64,000 bases of DNA from Prunella strophiata (taxonomy: Eukaryota; Chordata; Aves; Passeriformes; Prunellidae). The stretch lies in the NCBI GenBank assembly GCA_036583965.1, contig JAZBQD010000030.1, positions 109,194,162 to 109,258,161 on the forward strand. Reading direction: 5' to 3'. The notes below the pieces were generated by a model, which had not been told where the DNA came from, did not search any database, and worked only from the letters and a program-made list of their open reading frames with translations. Below, in pieces: positions 11,380 to 22,200 of this stretch (position 1 is the first letter of the stretch; every line of letters starts with the position of its first letter). The position numbers and the translations under genes were made by a program.

Positions 11380-14200
11380 TCCACTGGGAAAGGCAAAAGG
11401 AAAAAGAAAAAGGAAAATACCCACTGCTTGGAGCTCACTGTGGAGGTGCTGGCAGTCCTGCTGACTCTGGCTGGGGAGCAGCACAGCTGCATCACTGCTG
11501 TCCTGCTGGTGACAATCTCCTAGCTGGAGTTTGGTGGCTTGCCCAGGTGGGGCTAAGCTGTTAAAACTCTTTGAGTTGCACCACTGTGAGCTCAGGGCCC
11601 TCTGAATCACACTGAGTTGTAAAGACAATTCCATGGTTTTTGTTTCCTCTAACTCTGAAGGTTTCACTGGTCACCTCTTCTGAGCCTTTCCTGGTGGGCT
11701 CCCACCTTGCTGCCGAGGAGCAGGAGAGCAGAGCTCAGCTGTGAGCTCCAGGAGGAAGATTGTGTTCTGCCAGAGTTCAACTCTCCTGCTCTCCCAAGGA
11801 GTGCTGGTGCTCCTTTCTGAGATCTTTAAGGCCTGGGGCTGGGCACCATGCTGTATTTTCTGTATTTCTGCTTTCAAATAAATTAGTTTGACATAGCTGA
11901 GAAAAGAAAATAGTGGTAGCAGTTCACTTTGGTAGCTTTTAGTAGCAGTTCTTTTATGCAGGCAAGCAAGTACTGATTTCATCCTCTGCCTGTGTACCAA
12001 CATTTGTCTCTGAAACACTTCAGCTACAGCACCAGAAATGGTGTTTCTGTGTTAACCAAGGCCCACAAGTGCAGTTGTGAGACTCTGCTTCACAACACTG
12101 CTAAAAATACAAACGTTTGTGGTGCACACATACTTTGTTTATAATCTCATCACTTCGTATATGGCTTCCATTGCAGACTGTGGGATATATCATTCTGTCT
12201 CTTACAGTGTAGAAATAGTGTATAAAAATCAGATTGAGCCCTTTATTTATAGTTGTCAAGAACCAGATGACAGAAAACATCTTCTGCCTGGAGAATGATT
12301 ACTGCTGGTGTTTCCTGGGTACCCTCTTCATCAAACAGTGGGAATGTTTCTTGTCTTTAGCATCACATCTGCAATGCCAGAGCCAAGAAAATGTCAATAA
12401 CTCCGTTATTATGAATCCCTGCTTTCAAGGATTAATAATTTCACACTTACTCACACACAGGCAAAAGCATCGGAAACTGAAATTTGGCACAAACATTTGT
12501 AATCCAAGAGCAAAGCTTAATTCTGCAAAACAATCTCTGCAGTTTTGAGTCTGAGAGAATTCTCAAGGTGCCTGCATTTTATTTTTTTTTCCTTCGAGTC
12601 AGTTGTTTGGAAATGATACAATCTTACTTGCTATCTGGCAAGGACTCATTCGTATGCCTGAAGCTCTCAGTAGGGAAAAAATTGTGGTTTACTTTGTCAT
12701 GCCTTCTTGCTTTTCTAATGGAGTTTTCTCTAGATGCCAAGGAAAGAGAGATGGTGAAGACCAGTTGGTACAATGGAATGCTTCCCTCCCTTCTAAATTT
12801 GTCCATTAAATATTCCAGCCTCCCCTCATTGTTTAAAACACCTTTATATGTACCTGAGTAATATGTGTAAAGAATATTGTGCAGGAAAATGTAATTGCAT
12901 AAAGAAACCAAAACCCCAAGTATCTCCCCAAGCATTAGAAAAAAGGAAGTCTAGTTTACTGTGGATTTTGTCTGAGTTTGATCAACTTCAGTTTTGCTAA
13001 GATATGAACTGTAACTGAAGTTTTCCCTTACAGATAGCCATTTATAGTCTCTCCATTTATAGTCTCTCTTACTCTTTCTCTCCTTCTTGACCTTTCCTTT
13101 CTCCCATGTAGATTTTAATTAGCTTTTTCTCTCTCTGTTTCAATGAATTTGGCTGAAATTTGTATCCCTGACAAATTTTTCCCTCTTCCTGTTAGATTTT
13201 TTTCCCTTTTAAATCAGTGAACAGGTTCAAAAAGTATTGCCAGGTCTCATAGTTGCACGTACACTGGAAACAGACAAACCTCATTAGCTTAGAAAAGCAG
13301 GTTTAAAAAAGCCCTCTGGCTTTCTCAGCTTTTGTGTGACATTATCTCAGTTGTCCAAGAATGACTAATAATCTAAGAACCTGCAGTAATAGTGTGAATT
13401 TCTCATCAGTCATTGCCCAATGATCTTTGGGCACCTTTGCAAAATGTAAATAAACCGAAGTGCCAAACATAAGGCAACATGCCCAGTTTGATTTTATTAT
13501 GCAACTGGCAAGTTGCTAAATTGCAAAAGTGTTGGTGAAGAAAATTTGAACAGATGTTTTTTTTCTGGTGATGCACAATTTCATGTCAAAACCCAGAACT
13601 TGGTAGCATTCAGAACACCCACACTGTTGTTGTTGATGACAAGGGAACACAGTCCAGTTTTGCTGCTTCCAGAGACCTGACATCCCTCCTTAGCATTTCT
13701 GGACTGCTGGCTTAAATAATTCACTCATTCTGAAACCATGCACTTGCTTCCTCCCTCAGTCACCAATCCAAAGCATGAACAAACTTCCTGAAGTTATCAC
13801 TTCATATTTCAGCTTGTAAAACATGGCATTTCAAGCCTTTTGCACAAAGCTGCCTTGGCTGCTGCTCCTGCTGTAGGGGCCAGGGCATGACTGGTGTCCA
13901 GAATGCAAAATTCAAGTGGAGGAAGTGTCAGGCATTTGATGCTCCTGTCCTTGCACGTAGAGCTGCAATGATCGTCAGCAGAGCGGAATATTAAACATTG
14001 CAGGAGAGACAGCTTGAGTGGGAAGCCTGTGGCTTCATGAGAGGGCTCTTCATTCCCTTGTTAAAATGATGCAACTGGGTCAGAAACAGCCAAAGTCAAT
14101 TCGTGATCAATGTGTTAAAGGCTGCCTACTCTAACTCTGACAGAGAAGTTACCTTTCTCCACTTGAGGGAAAAGGGCTGGTTAGGCTCTTGAGTAATCTG
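11380..14200. other. Unique non-coding stretch between the pentanucleotide arrays
   Basis: No gene, interspersed repeat or RNA gene recognised. Contains a two-copy 15-bp tandem repeat (13038-13067) and modest pyrimidine-rich parts around 13040-13210. Open frames of up to 125 codons show no familiar protein features. Confidence 0.45.
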
Positions 14201-14203
14201 TGA

Positions 14204-14609
14204 CTTCTCTTTTCTCTTCTCTTCTCTTCTCTTCTCTTCTCTTCTCTTCTCTTCTCTTCTCTTCTCTTCTCTTCTCTTCTCTTCTCTTCTCTTCTCTTCT
14301 CTTCTCTTCTCTTCTCTTCTCTTCTCTTCTCTTCTCTCTCTTCTCTTCTCTTCTCTTCTCTTCTCTTCTCTCTCTTCTCTTCTCTCTCTTCTCTTCTCTT
14401 CTCTTCTCTTCTCTTCTCTTCTCTTCTCTTCTCTTCTCTTCTCTTCTCTTCTCTTCTCTTCTCTTCTCTTCTCTTCTCTTCTCTTCTCTTCTCTTCTCTT
14501 CTCTTCTCTTCTCTTCTCTTCTCTTCTCTTCTCTTCTCTTCTCTTCTCTTCTCTTCTCTTCTCTTCTCTTCTCTTCTCTTCCTCTCCTCTCTCCTCTCCT
14601 CTCCTCTCC
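14204..14609. repeat. (TTCTC)n / (GAGAA)n pentanucleotide array, 406 nt without a purine
   Basis: The plus strand is purely C and T from 14204 to 14609. The unit is CTTCT, very regular, with three CTCTCT phase slips near 14335-14392 and a switch to CTCCT units after about 14580. Regularity over about 75 units suggests recent expansion or homogenisation. Spurious frames of 152 to 311 codons, made of repeated FSSLL on one strand or EKRRE on the other, cross it and should not be annotated. Exact length is likely to vary between individuals and assemblies. Confidence 0.97.
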
Positions 14610-15004
14610 GTCTCGCTCACTCCTGACTCTCCTCAACACTCGCGTCTCACAGTTGTACTTGCCTTCGTCCCTCGATCCGTCTTATCGATGGGTCACTGCA
14701 GGAAAACGTCCTCATTCCATCATCCACCATCATTGCCCAACCAATGCCTGCCTCGTCCGTCTTGCCTCTCTCTCCTCTCCTCCATCCTCATCCTGCTGTC
14801 CTCTCCGTCCTCCTCTCCTCATCCCAAGTCATCCTCTCCGCTCTCTCCGTCGTTCTCCTCGAATCCTCTGCTCCTCTCCTCTCACTCTCCGCTCGTCCCA
14901 TCTTCCTCATGTTCGCTGTTCCGGTCGCTCGAGGCTCGTCGCTCGTCCTCTCAGCATCTACCAATTCCCTCGTCGCTCTTGCCTGCCTCGAGCGTCCCTC
15001 CTCG
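14610..15004. repeat. Degenerate pyrimidine-rich, CpG-bearing segment
   Basis: The plus strand stays strongly pyrimidine-rich, with CTCCT-like units still visible, but is broken up by many TCG, CCG and CGAG strings: about 30 CpGs in roughly 400 bp, against very few in the flanks. It grades on both sides into clean pyrimidine arrays. It may be a decayed CTCCT array that gained CpGs, a GC-rich minisatellite, or a low-quality assembly consensus across a hard repeat. I see no gene; the 311-codon plus-strand frame that enters from the array is not credible. Confidence 0.6.
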
Positions 15005-15091
15005 TCCTTCTCTCCTCTCCTCTCCTCTCCTCTCTCTCTCCCTCCTCTCCTCTCCTCCTCTCCTCTCCTCCCTCCTCTCCTCTCCCCTTTT
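15005..15091. repeat. (CTCCT)n polypyrimidine tract
   Basis: Eighty-seven bases of only C and T, mostly CTCCT units with a CTCTCT stretch. It closes the low-complexity block that begins at 14204. Confidence 0.9.
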
Positions 15092-15126
15092 ACCTTCCCA
15101 GAGAGTGCTTTAAGGGCTATTCTGGC

Positions 15127-15202
15127 GTTAACTGAAACCCCTTATATGCCTCATACTTTTATTCTGTTGTTAACAGGAACTCCCCATATGCCTAATATTT
15201 TT
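15127..15202. repeat. Two-copy imperfect direct repeat, 42-bp period
   Basis: GTTAACTGAAACCCCTTATA at 15127 is echoed by GTTAACAGGAACTCCCCATA at 15169, each followed by TGCCT-A-TA-TTTT. About three quarters of 34 positions agree. It may be a remnant of a minisatellite or of an LTR; the following sequence did not settle this. Confidence 0.6.
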
Positions 15203-15209
15203 GGTAATG

Positions 15210-18200
15210 ACAAATCCCTTGTTATTATCAGGTCAGGGGAATTTGCCCTGTAAAAATAGCTTTTCCTGCAAGGTTGACAAGACACCTTTAGTAGTAATCA
15301 AGACAGGTGACTCTAGGCCTGGACAAGTGGGAGAAAGTGTGAAAAGTCAAGGTAGTTTAATGGCTGATAAGTAATTTCTGTGTACATCAAAGACAGATAA
15401 CAGTGCTCCTTTTCTCCAGGACTTTTGCAGCACGCTGCATCCTCTGTTCTTTCTGCAGAAATCACCCCAAAACCTGTGTGAGACATTCTGCTTGTACATT
15501 TTTCCCTGCATGAATTATAATGGTATAAAACTAATGGAATAGAGAGGAGCATTGGGAAGTCTGTCATCAATGTCCATACCAATATGACAAGCACTAAAAA
15601 GCACCAGTTCCTCAGTAGTGCAGAGAATGAGGGCTGGGTGGATTGTATTTCTGGAACTATTATTACAGAGAGACTTGTAAGAAGGATACACGCTGTGAAT
15701 GAAATGGGTATGGAATCACAGAGGCTAATGATAGAAAAAGGCCATTTATGTCAACTGCTGTATTTCCCTGCTGCTGTTCCCAATGAGATATGGTGTATTT
15801 TTAGTGCTTTGTCCAGTCTGGTTTCATATGTAAATATAAAGATTGTCATCCATAAAAGATCCTGAAATAGTTTTGTTCTAGTTCTGTCTTTCCTCTTCCT
15901 TCCCTCTTCCCCTCCTTAATTTCTTATTCAGGTTAAATGAGAACAGGAAATACAGCCATACATTTTTTCCCCCCTTTCTGTTCTCTCTTCTTTCTACTGT
16001 TTGACCCTCTTCATAGGATTTATCTGACCTGATTTTTTAAAAATTGCATTTGGACATTTGAGTTTTATGTGCTCTTCTATCATGGGGTTCAGCTTGACAG
16101 GAAACAACCTGCTTGCAAAAAACCCTGGAAAACAAATAGGAAACAAGCAGTGATTTCTGCTCAGATAGGAACTGAACTGAAGCTTTTGCATTTGCTTTCT
16201 TGTGTTCTGTGTCTCACATCATCTTATGAGTTGTTGAGGGTTTACTCACTGCCCACCTGTCCATTATGCACAGCATTCCAGCACAGGGAGCCAGGGTGTG
16301 GTTTAGATTGAAATCAAGTACAGCCCATGCCACAAAAAGAACAAGCAATATGACCACGAAATAAAATCATCTTTTTGGCATAGAAAGACAGCTGCCCTTT
16401 CATATTTGGGGGTACTATTTCCCTTTTTTGACTTTGCAGCCTTAGACAGTTACGTCTTGAGTAAACATAAACAGGTTTGGCACAGCTTTCAGCAAATGAA
16501 GTTTTTGGCTTGCAAGTGATCTGTGTTAGGAGAGAAGCTTGTCCTCAGTGGCTTGTCACTGCACGTGCCAGCAAGTCAAGTGGAGAGGCTGAGGCAGCTA
16601 CAGCTGAGGTGCTGCTGTCTTGAGTGAATGGCCCTCAGCAAATCTTGTCTTTGATCCATATGCAGTCACATCTCTGCTCTGAATCTGGTGAGCATTAATA
16701 CCTTTGAATCAGTGAAACAGTGGAGAAATTAATGGCCTCTTTGTTCCTCATGGGAGAAACCCATCTAAATGGTAGCCTGAATGGGAACACAGAGAACAAA
16801 AAGATGTAGGGACTGAATTAATACCAGCTGAGTGTGCATGCCCTGTCTGCAGGAAAAGAAATAGAGAGAGATGGAAAATGAGGACACACCAGAAAATTAC
16901 TTGTCATCTGCTGTTCAGATAAAGCTGTGGAGAGAGAGGGAGACCAGGAGAAAAAAGAAGTTCTGTTATGGATTGTGTTGGCTGAAAAGAGTCTTGAAAT
17001 AGAAACTGCGTCCTATTGTCCGTCCATGCTGAGTTCAGGGAAATAGGGCTCCTGACATCCTTTTTCAATAATAAGCCTTGCACAAAGCACCCAGCTCCAG
17101 CACTGGCTTCTTTTCCCAATAGAAACAACCCTCAAGGTATTCAGTATTGGCTAACTGCTGTGGCTCCTTTGAGGGAAATAAAAAAGAAAGGTGTTTTTTT
17201 CTCAGAAGAAAAAGAGAGGTGAAGCTAAATGTACTTACCTAATCCATGTTACCCCTCAGTGACAGGCTGCCACGTCCCATGGCCTTGGGAAGTCCTCCCA
17301 GAAGCTGCTGAGAGCTAAAGAAACCTCAGCCCTTACTTACTCCAACTTATTCATGATTTACTCCAGGGAGAGAAGAAACAATATCCAAGAGGTTCTGAAT
17401 TTATAGCTGTTGTACTCTGCATGTAGTTCCTCATGTTTGTGACATTTATTTCTGTATCCACAGTGAAATAGTCACTTTACACATTTATTTCTAATAGAAA
17501 ACTCACTGGTAGTCATGTTCAGGCAATCTGAAAAATCACATCTGTGTCTTAGCAACAGAAAGCATTGCTAAATTGAAAAATGGCCAGCAACAACCTCACA
17601 CTGCTGTCCTTCCACTGTCACAAGAGAGGTGAATGATATTAAAATCAGTTCAGATTTGGGAAATGGCATGAAGTTTTTAATGTAATACTTACTGGCCCAA
17701 CTTTTAGGATAGCTTGATTTTTATTTTTCATCATCTTCTATCTTGCCATGCTACCTTACAACCTTTCCTCTCAACTTGCTGTTGCATGTTGGGCTTTCTG
17801 AGCATGGTTTTTGGGTTTTACCAGTGCCCTTCCCAAGAAATGTGGTTTTTGCAGCCTTCCTCCCATTGCAATTACAGGATGCATCTTACAGAGTGAATCC
17901 TTCAGCCTTTATAAAAGTTCTGTCTGTAACAAGTTGCTTTTTTTTTGTTATTAAATTAATTTTTAACCATTCACTTCACAGCCCTTGTGTCCCATTTTGT
18001 CTTCTATCACACAACAACCAACATTTTGATTTCTTCAGTGTACTTGTGTTTCCATGGTGAAGGGAATATGATCATCTTTTCTTGTGGCTTTACAGATTTG
18101 AATGGCATAAACCATAGGCTTTTTAATCTTCGAAAATATTTTGGTTTTTTTTGCCTTGAATCCTTTGTGTTCAAGTTAAATACAATTCATAATCAGGTGA

Positions 18201-19055
18201 TTATTAGATATCGGCACTTCAAGGCCAACAAAGCCATTGGTCTGACTTCCTGAAAATTTCACTCAATTACCTTTACCTGGATTCAACATCTTGTATTTGC
18301 CTAAAGCATCTCCCAGAAAGGCACCTGGGCTTGAGATAAAGGATTCACCTCTTCATGTGGTAGTTTGGAAAAATAATTAATCATTATCTTAGAACACTGT
18401 GCCTTATTTCTCATTTGAATTTTCCCAGATTTAACCCCCAGATATTGATTCATGTTTGGCTTCTGCTTGATTAAAGTACATAAGGTACTTATAATAAAAG
18501 AGTATTCGATCTTTCCTTTGACAGGCTAAACATATGGAGCTCTTCAAGTCTCCTGCTTGCTGCTCTTCCTGAACCAAATCAGGGAAATGAATTATGCTGC
18601 ACTCAGTGTCCTACAGGGGAAACAATGGGAGCGTGTTTGGCACAGAAGAACTCTGCTTCACTGGGGCTTGGAAGAGCAGGAAAAGGAGGAGGGAGAGGGG
18701 AGTTAGGCAGGGCAGGAGAGAGACATTCCCAGGAGAGCTGCACAGAAATCATCAGGGGATGACCCCAGGTGCCTGTGTGTGCCACAGCTCTGCAGTTTCT
18801 TACCTGCTGCTTCTGGAAAAGTGGTGAGGATCAGTGCCTGGCCTTCAGCTGTCTGCTTCAGCCTGGCTTGGACACTAAAAAATCCTGAAACTCACCTGGC
18901 AGGGAGAGGATCCAGATTTCTCTGCAACATGACCAAGTGATCAGACTAAAAAGCATTTAGTCTTCATCATAATCTGCTTTAGATAGAAGAAAGATACTGT
19001 GCTAGGGATTAAAATAAAATCGTTTTTATTTCATTCTTTTGAAAGGGATATTTTG
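15210..19055. other. Unique non-coding stretch
   Basis: No gene or interspersed repeat recognised. Open frames are short (105 codons at most) and overlap on both strands without protein character. A good minus-strand splice-donor string (AG|GTAAGT, about 17233-17240) exists, but the sequence upstream of it on that strand does not stay open. Confidence 0.45.
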
Positions 19056-19059
19056 GCAG

Positions 19060-19225
19060 TCATGAATCACTGAAGGCTTTGGGTTGGAGACCATAAAAAT
19101 CATCCAGTTCCAACCCCCTGCCATGGGCAGGGACATCTTTCACTAGACCAGGTTGCTCAAAGCCCTGTCCAACCCAGCCTGGAACACTCCAAGGGCAGGA
19201 CACTCACAACTTCTCTGGGATAAAA
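19060..19225 (-). mobile_element. CR1 LINE 3' fragment
   Basis: The plus strand shows the reverse complement of a CR1 3' end: a decayed GAATCA-type terminus, then TTTGGGTTGGAGACC, ATCCAGTTCCAACCCC, CTGCCATGGGCAGGGACA, ACTAGACCAGGTTGCTCAAA and ACAACTTCTCTGGG in the family order. Only about 165 bp of 3' UTR remain, the usual strong 5' truncation of CR1. It has no coding capacity. Confidence 0.92.
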
Positions 19226-19229
19226 CCTA

Positions 19230-22200
19230 TAACATAAAACGTATTTGGAAGAGTATCAAACTTCTATCTGTGTCCTCATACCAAAACAGCTCCATTAAAA
19301 AAATACTAAGTTGACAACACTATCTCATTTCTATATTTTCTATATCTGCTTGGGTATTTTTAAGTAGGTGCAGTTTTTTAATACATATTTGAGTTTTATA
19401 TGCTTAAACAGGTAAAATTAATACTTATTTTTAGGTTTTAAAAATTGTATAGAAAACACAAAATTAAGGACAAGATTCATGCACAGCATATATACAGTTC
19501 CCAAAGATCATAATAAAAAGCTGCTCCAAGGAAAGTATATTAGGGTGATTTGGGCCAAGTTACAGGTTTAAGATTACAATATTAAATTTTTAAATACCAC
19601 ATTGCCAGGTCTGAAATAGCTGGTGTGGGGTTAATTCTGTGTCCTTGTAGAATTTTAATGCAAAACAAAAAATGAGCTTGGTGAGCCTAGGCAAATACCT
19701 TGAAGCATATGAGATTTTTCCAAGCTGGGCCAACTTGTTTTTTCTGGGTTGTATTTTACGTCAGCTGCACCACATGAAATGTATAAATGCATGGAAAACT
19801 TTAAAAATTGCCAAGACTGATGTGATAATCTATTCTTCTTAACTGTTGTGAATGTTTCCTATGTATTGCATTTTGTTAAAGTGGATATATTTATTGTAAG
19901 CCCAGTGATTTGGCACTTCAGAGGTAAAAAGCTCTTTACTCCCATCCATAGGTAAAAAAGGAAAGAACAAGCACAGCACTGCTTTTTAAGTAACTGTAAG
20001 CACAAAAATGCTCCAGAGAGGAGAGGCCTCCTGCTATCAAGCAGTGGTAACCAGGGGAGGGCATGCAGCTCCCATTTCCAGAGATCTGCTCTCCAGGGTT
20101 TCTCCTGCTGCACAGCACAGAGGTGGTCAATGTGTGCTCACCCACAGCAGGTGAACCAGTATTATGGTTTGGCACCTCCCAGAACAGCACCTTGCACTCT
20201 TCCTCCTCCTCTACTCATGCCATACCCTGCTCCATTCCTGCCTGCATGGTCCTGACTCCTCATTTATTCTCTTCAGTTAACTCAGCTCCTTTGGTCAGGA
20301 AACAGCTTCACTTTTCTTTCTTTTTAACAATTATCTTTCTGCCTGGCCAGGGAGTTGCACAGTGAGTCCAACCAGCCCTGGAGCTGATGCACTGATGCCT
20401 TGTTATGAATCTGGGCTCCTGGCTCCCCTTTCCTAGGGAGCAGCCATCTCTCACTGCCCCTCAACACTGCAGTCCAAAAATCCACAGAGTAACAGGGCAA
20501 TGCCTGCTGAGCCTGCAGCCTGGTGCAGGATGTGGCAACAGTTGCTTGAGGGATTTAGAAAAGCACTGGTAGTTTCTCCTGAGGATGCTACCCCACCAAA
20601 GTCTCTCCATCCTGGGTATCAAGAAATGCATCTCAGCAGGCTTGGCCTTGGGGACTCCAATGACAGCACAGGACCTGAGGTGTCAAAGGACCTGGCTGCC
20701 AAATGAGGAGAAAATCCCAGACAGATCCCAGACTGTAAATCTTGCAGCCAGGAGCTCCAAGGAGAACAGTGTCCTTTGCTCCCCTTGCTGGTGAATGAAG
20801 GAAAAGCCCAAATGCAGAGACCTCACACAGGCAAAGTGTGGTGGGCTTGGAGCACTGAGGAAAGAAACATCACAGCTCCCAAAGGATGGCAGTGGGGTAC
20901 AGAAACCTCCTGGCATGGAAGAGTTTCTTCCTGAGCAGTGGTAAGCCCATGCAAGCTTCCTACACACACTAAACCCTGGAAGAGCTGGCCTCTGGGAAGG
21001 TGGACATGAGTGGCAAAGGATCTGCTGTGCTTTAGTGTGGAAGATGGGGAGATGCACATGGATGATGTGTGAAGTTGCATTCACCTGTTGGGCATCTACA
21101 CATGGACAGTGTGAAATTAAGTTAACTCAGACTGCTGCTAAAGTGTTCCTGGTAATCATTTGTACAGAGTGGCTATGCTTTCCCAAGCTGATGCTTCTTC
21201 CCCTTTTCTCCCCTCTTAAAAGCTGTTTTCCTTGCTTGTGAGAGGGGAAGAGCTGCTTATTCAGGACACAGTAGAAGGAGCAGCTTCCTGCAAGGCTCAA
21301 CTTGTGGAGACTGGATGGATTCTTCTTAAAAATACCCTCATGTTTGACATGGTCAGGCTGCTGCCTCCCACAATTTGCTGCACAATTGTGTCCTCCTACA
21401 CATGTGGGGCCTGACAGTTGCTCTTCACCTTTATTAATTTAATTTGCATTACCGTGTGCCAAGTTCAACAAGAGCTTAATAGATTCTTTATTGCTGGGGA
21501 TTTTTGATACCAGATCAGGCAGATGTCTGTTGGGTGTGGAGAGTCAAGCCCTTGGGAAAATAATAGATGAATGATTCCTGAGGAATCATACAGCCTTTGT
21601 TTCTGCTTTTCTTTGTTGACTTCTGAAGAGAGTAAAATCTGGAGGAAAATTATGGTAATATATGAACTCTGCCCAATAAATGTTTGATATGCTGAAAACC
21701 CTGCCCAGCTTTTCAAGAGTGCTAGATACTCTACTACTGCTATCTGGGAAAATATAGGTTTTCTTCATTATTTCAGTATTACCTCATTACTTCATTATTG
21801 CTTCATATTGCTTCATGTATTACATTGGAATAAACCTGAATGCCTGTATACCAAAGATCAGAAATCAGACTGTTGGCACTGACTCAGACAGTTTTCAGTA
21901 CCAATTTACTCTTAGAATAAAAGTTTATGATTTCATGCTTTGGTCTTTTCATTGCCCCAAATGGAATTGTGATCAATCACCCTCCTAGTTCATTAAGAAA
22001 CATGCAAAATCCTTTCCACTGAATATTCTTTTTTCCCCCCTCTTACTAATGTGACCCTTTAAAAAGTGCTGCAAACTAGAAAGAAGAAAAAAACATAATA
22101 TCAAATTTTAAGCTTTTCATGCCAACCCTGTTAGAAATGTTTTGTGTATCCAAAGGCATGTAGGAGTTGCAGTCTTTGGACTGGTGTTCATTAAGTGGTT

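Noticed and set aside
10990..11667. Pro/Ser/Leu-rich (plus) and Gly/Lys/Arg/Glu-rich (minus) frames of 161-212 codons
   Set aside because: Products of the (CCCTT)n/(AAGGG)n array; no start context, splice site or domain.
14200..15135. 311-codon plus-strand open frame and 152-164-codon minus-strand frames
   Set aside because: They are the (TTCTC)n array read as FSSLL or EKRRE repeats. A pure pyrimidine strand cannot contain stop codons.
17233..17320. Minus-strand AG|GTAAGT donor as evidence of an exon
   Set aside because: All three frames upstream on that strand hit a stop before or at the donor.
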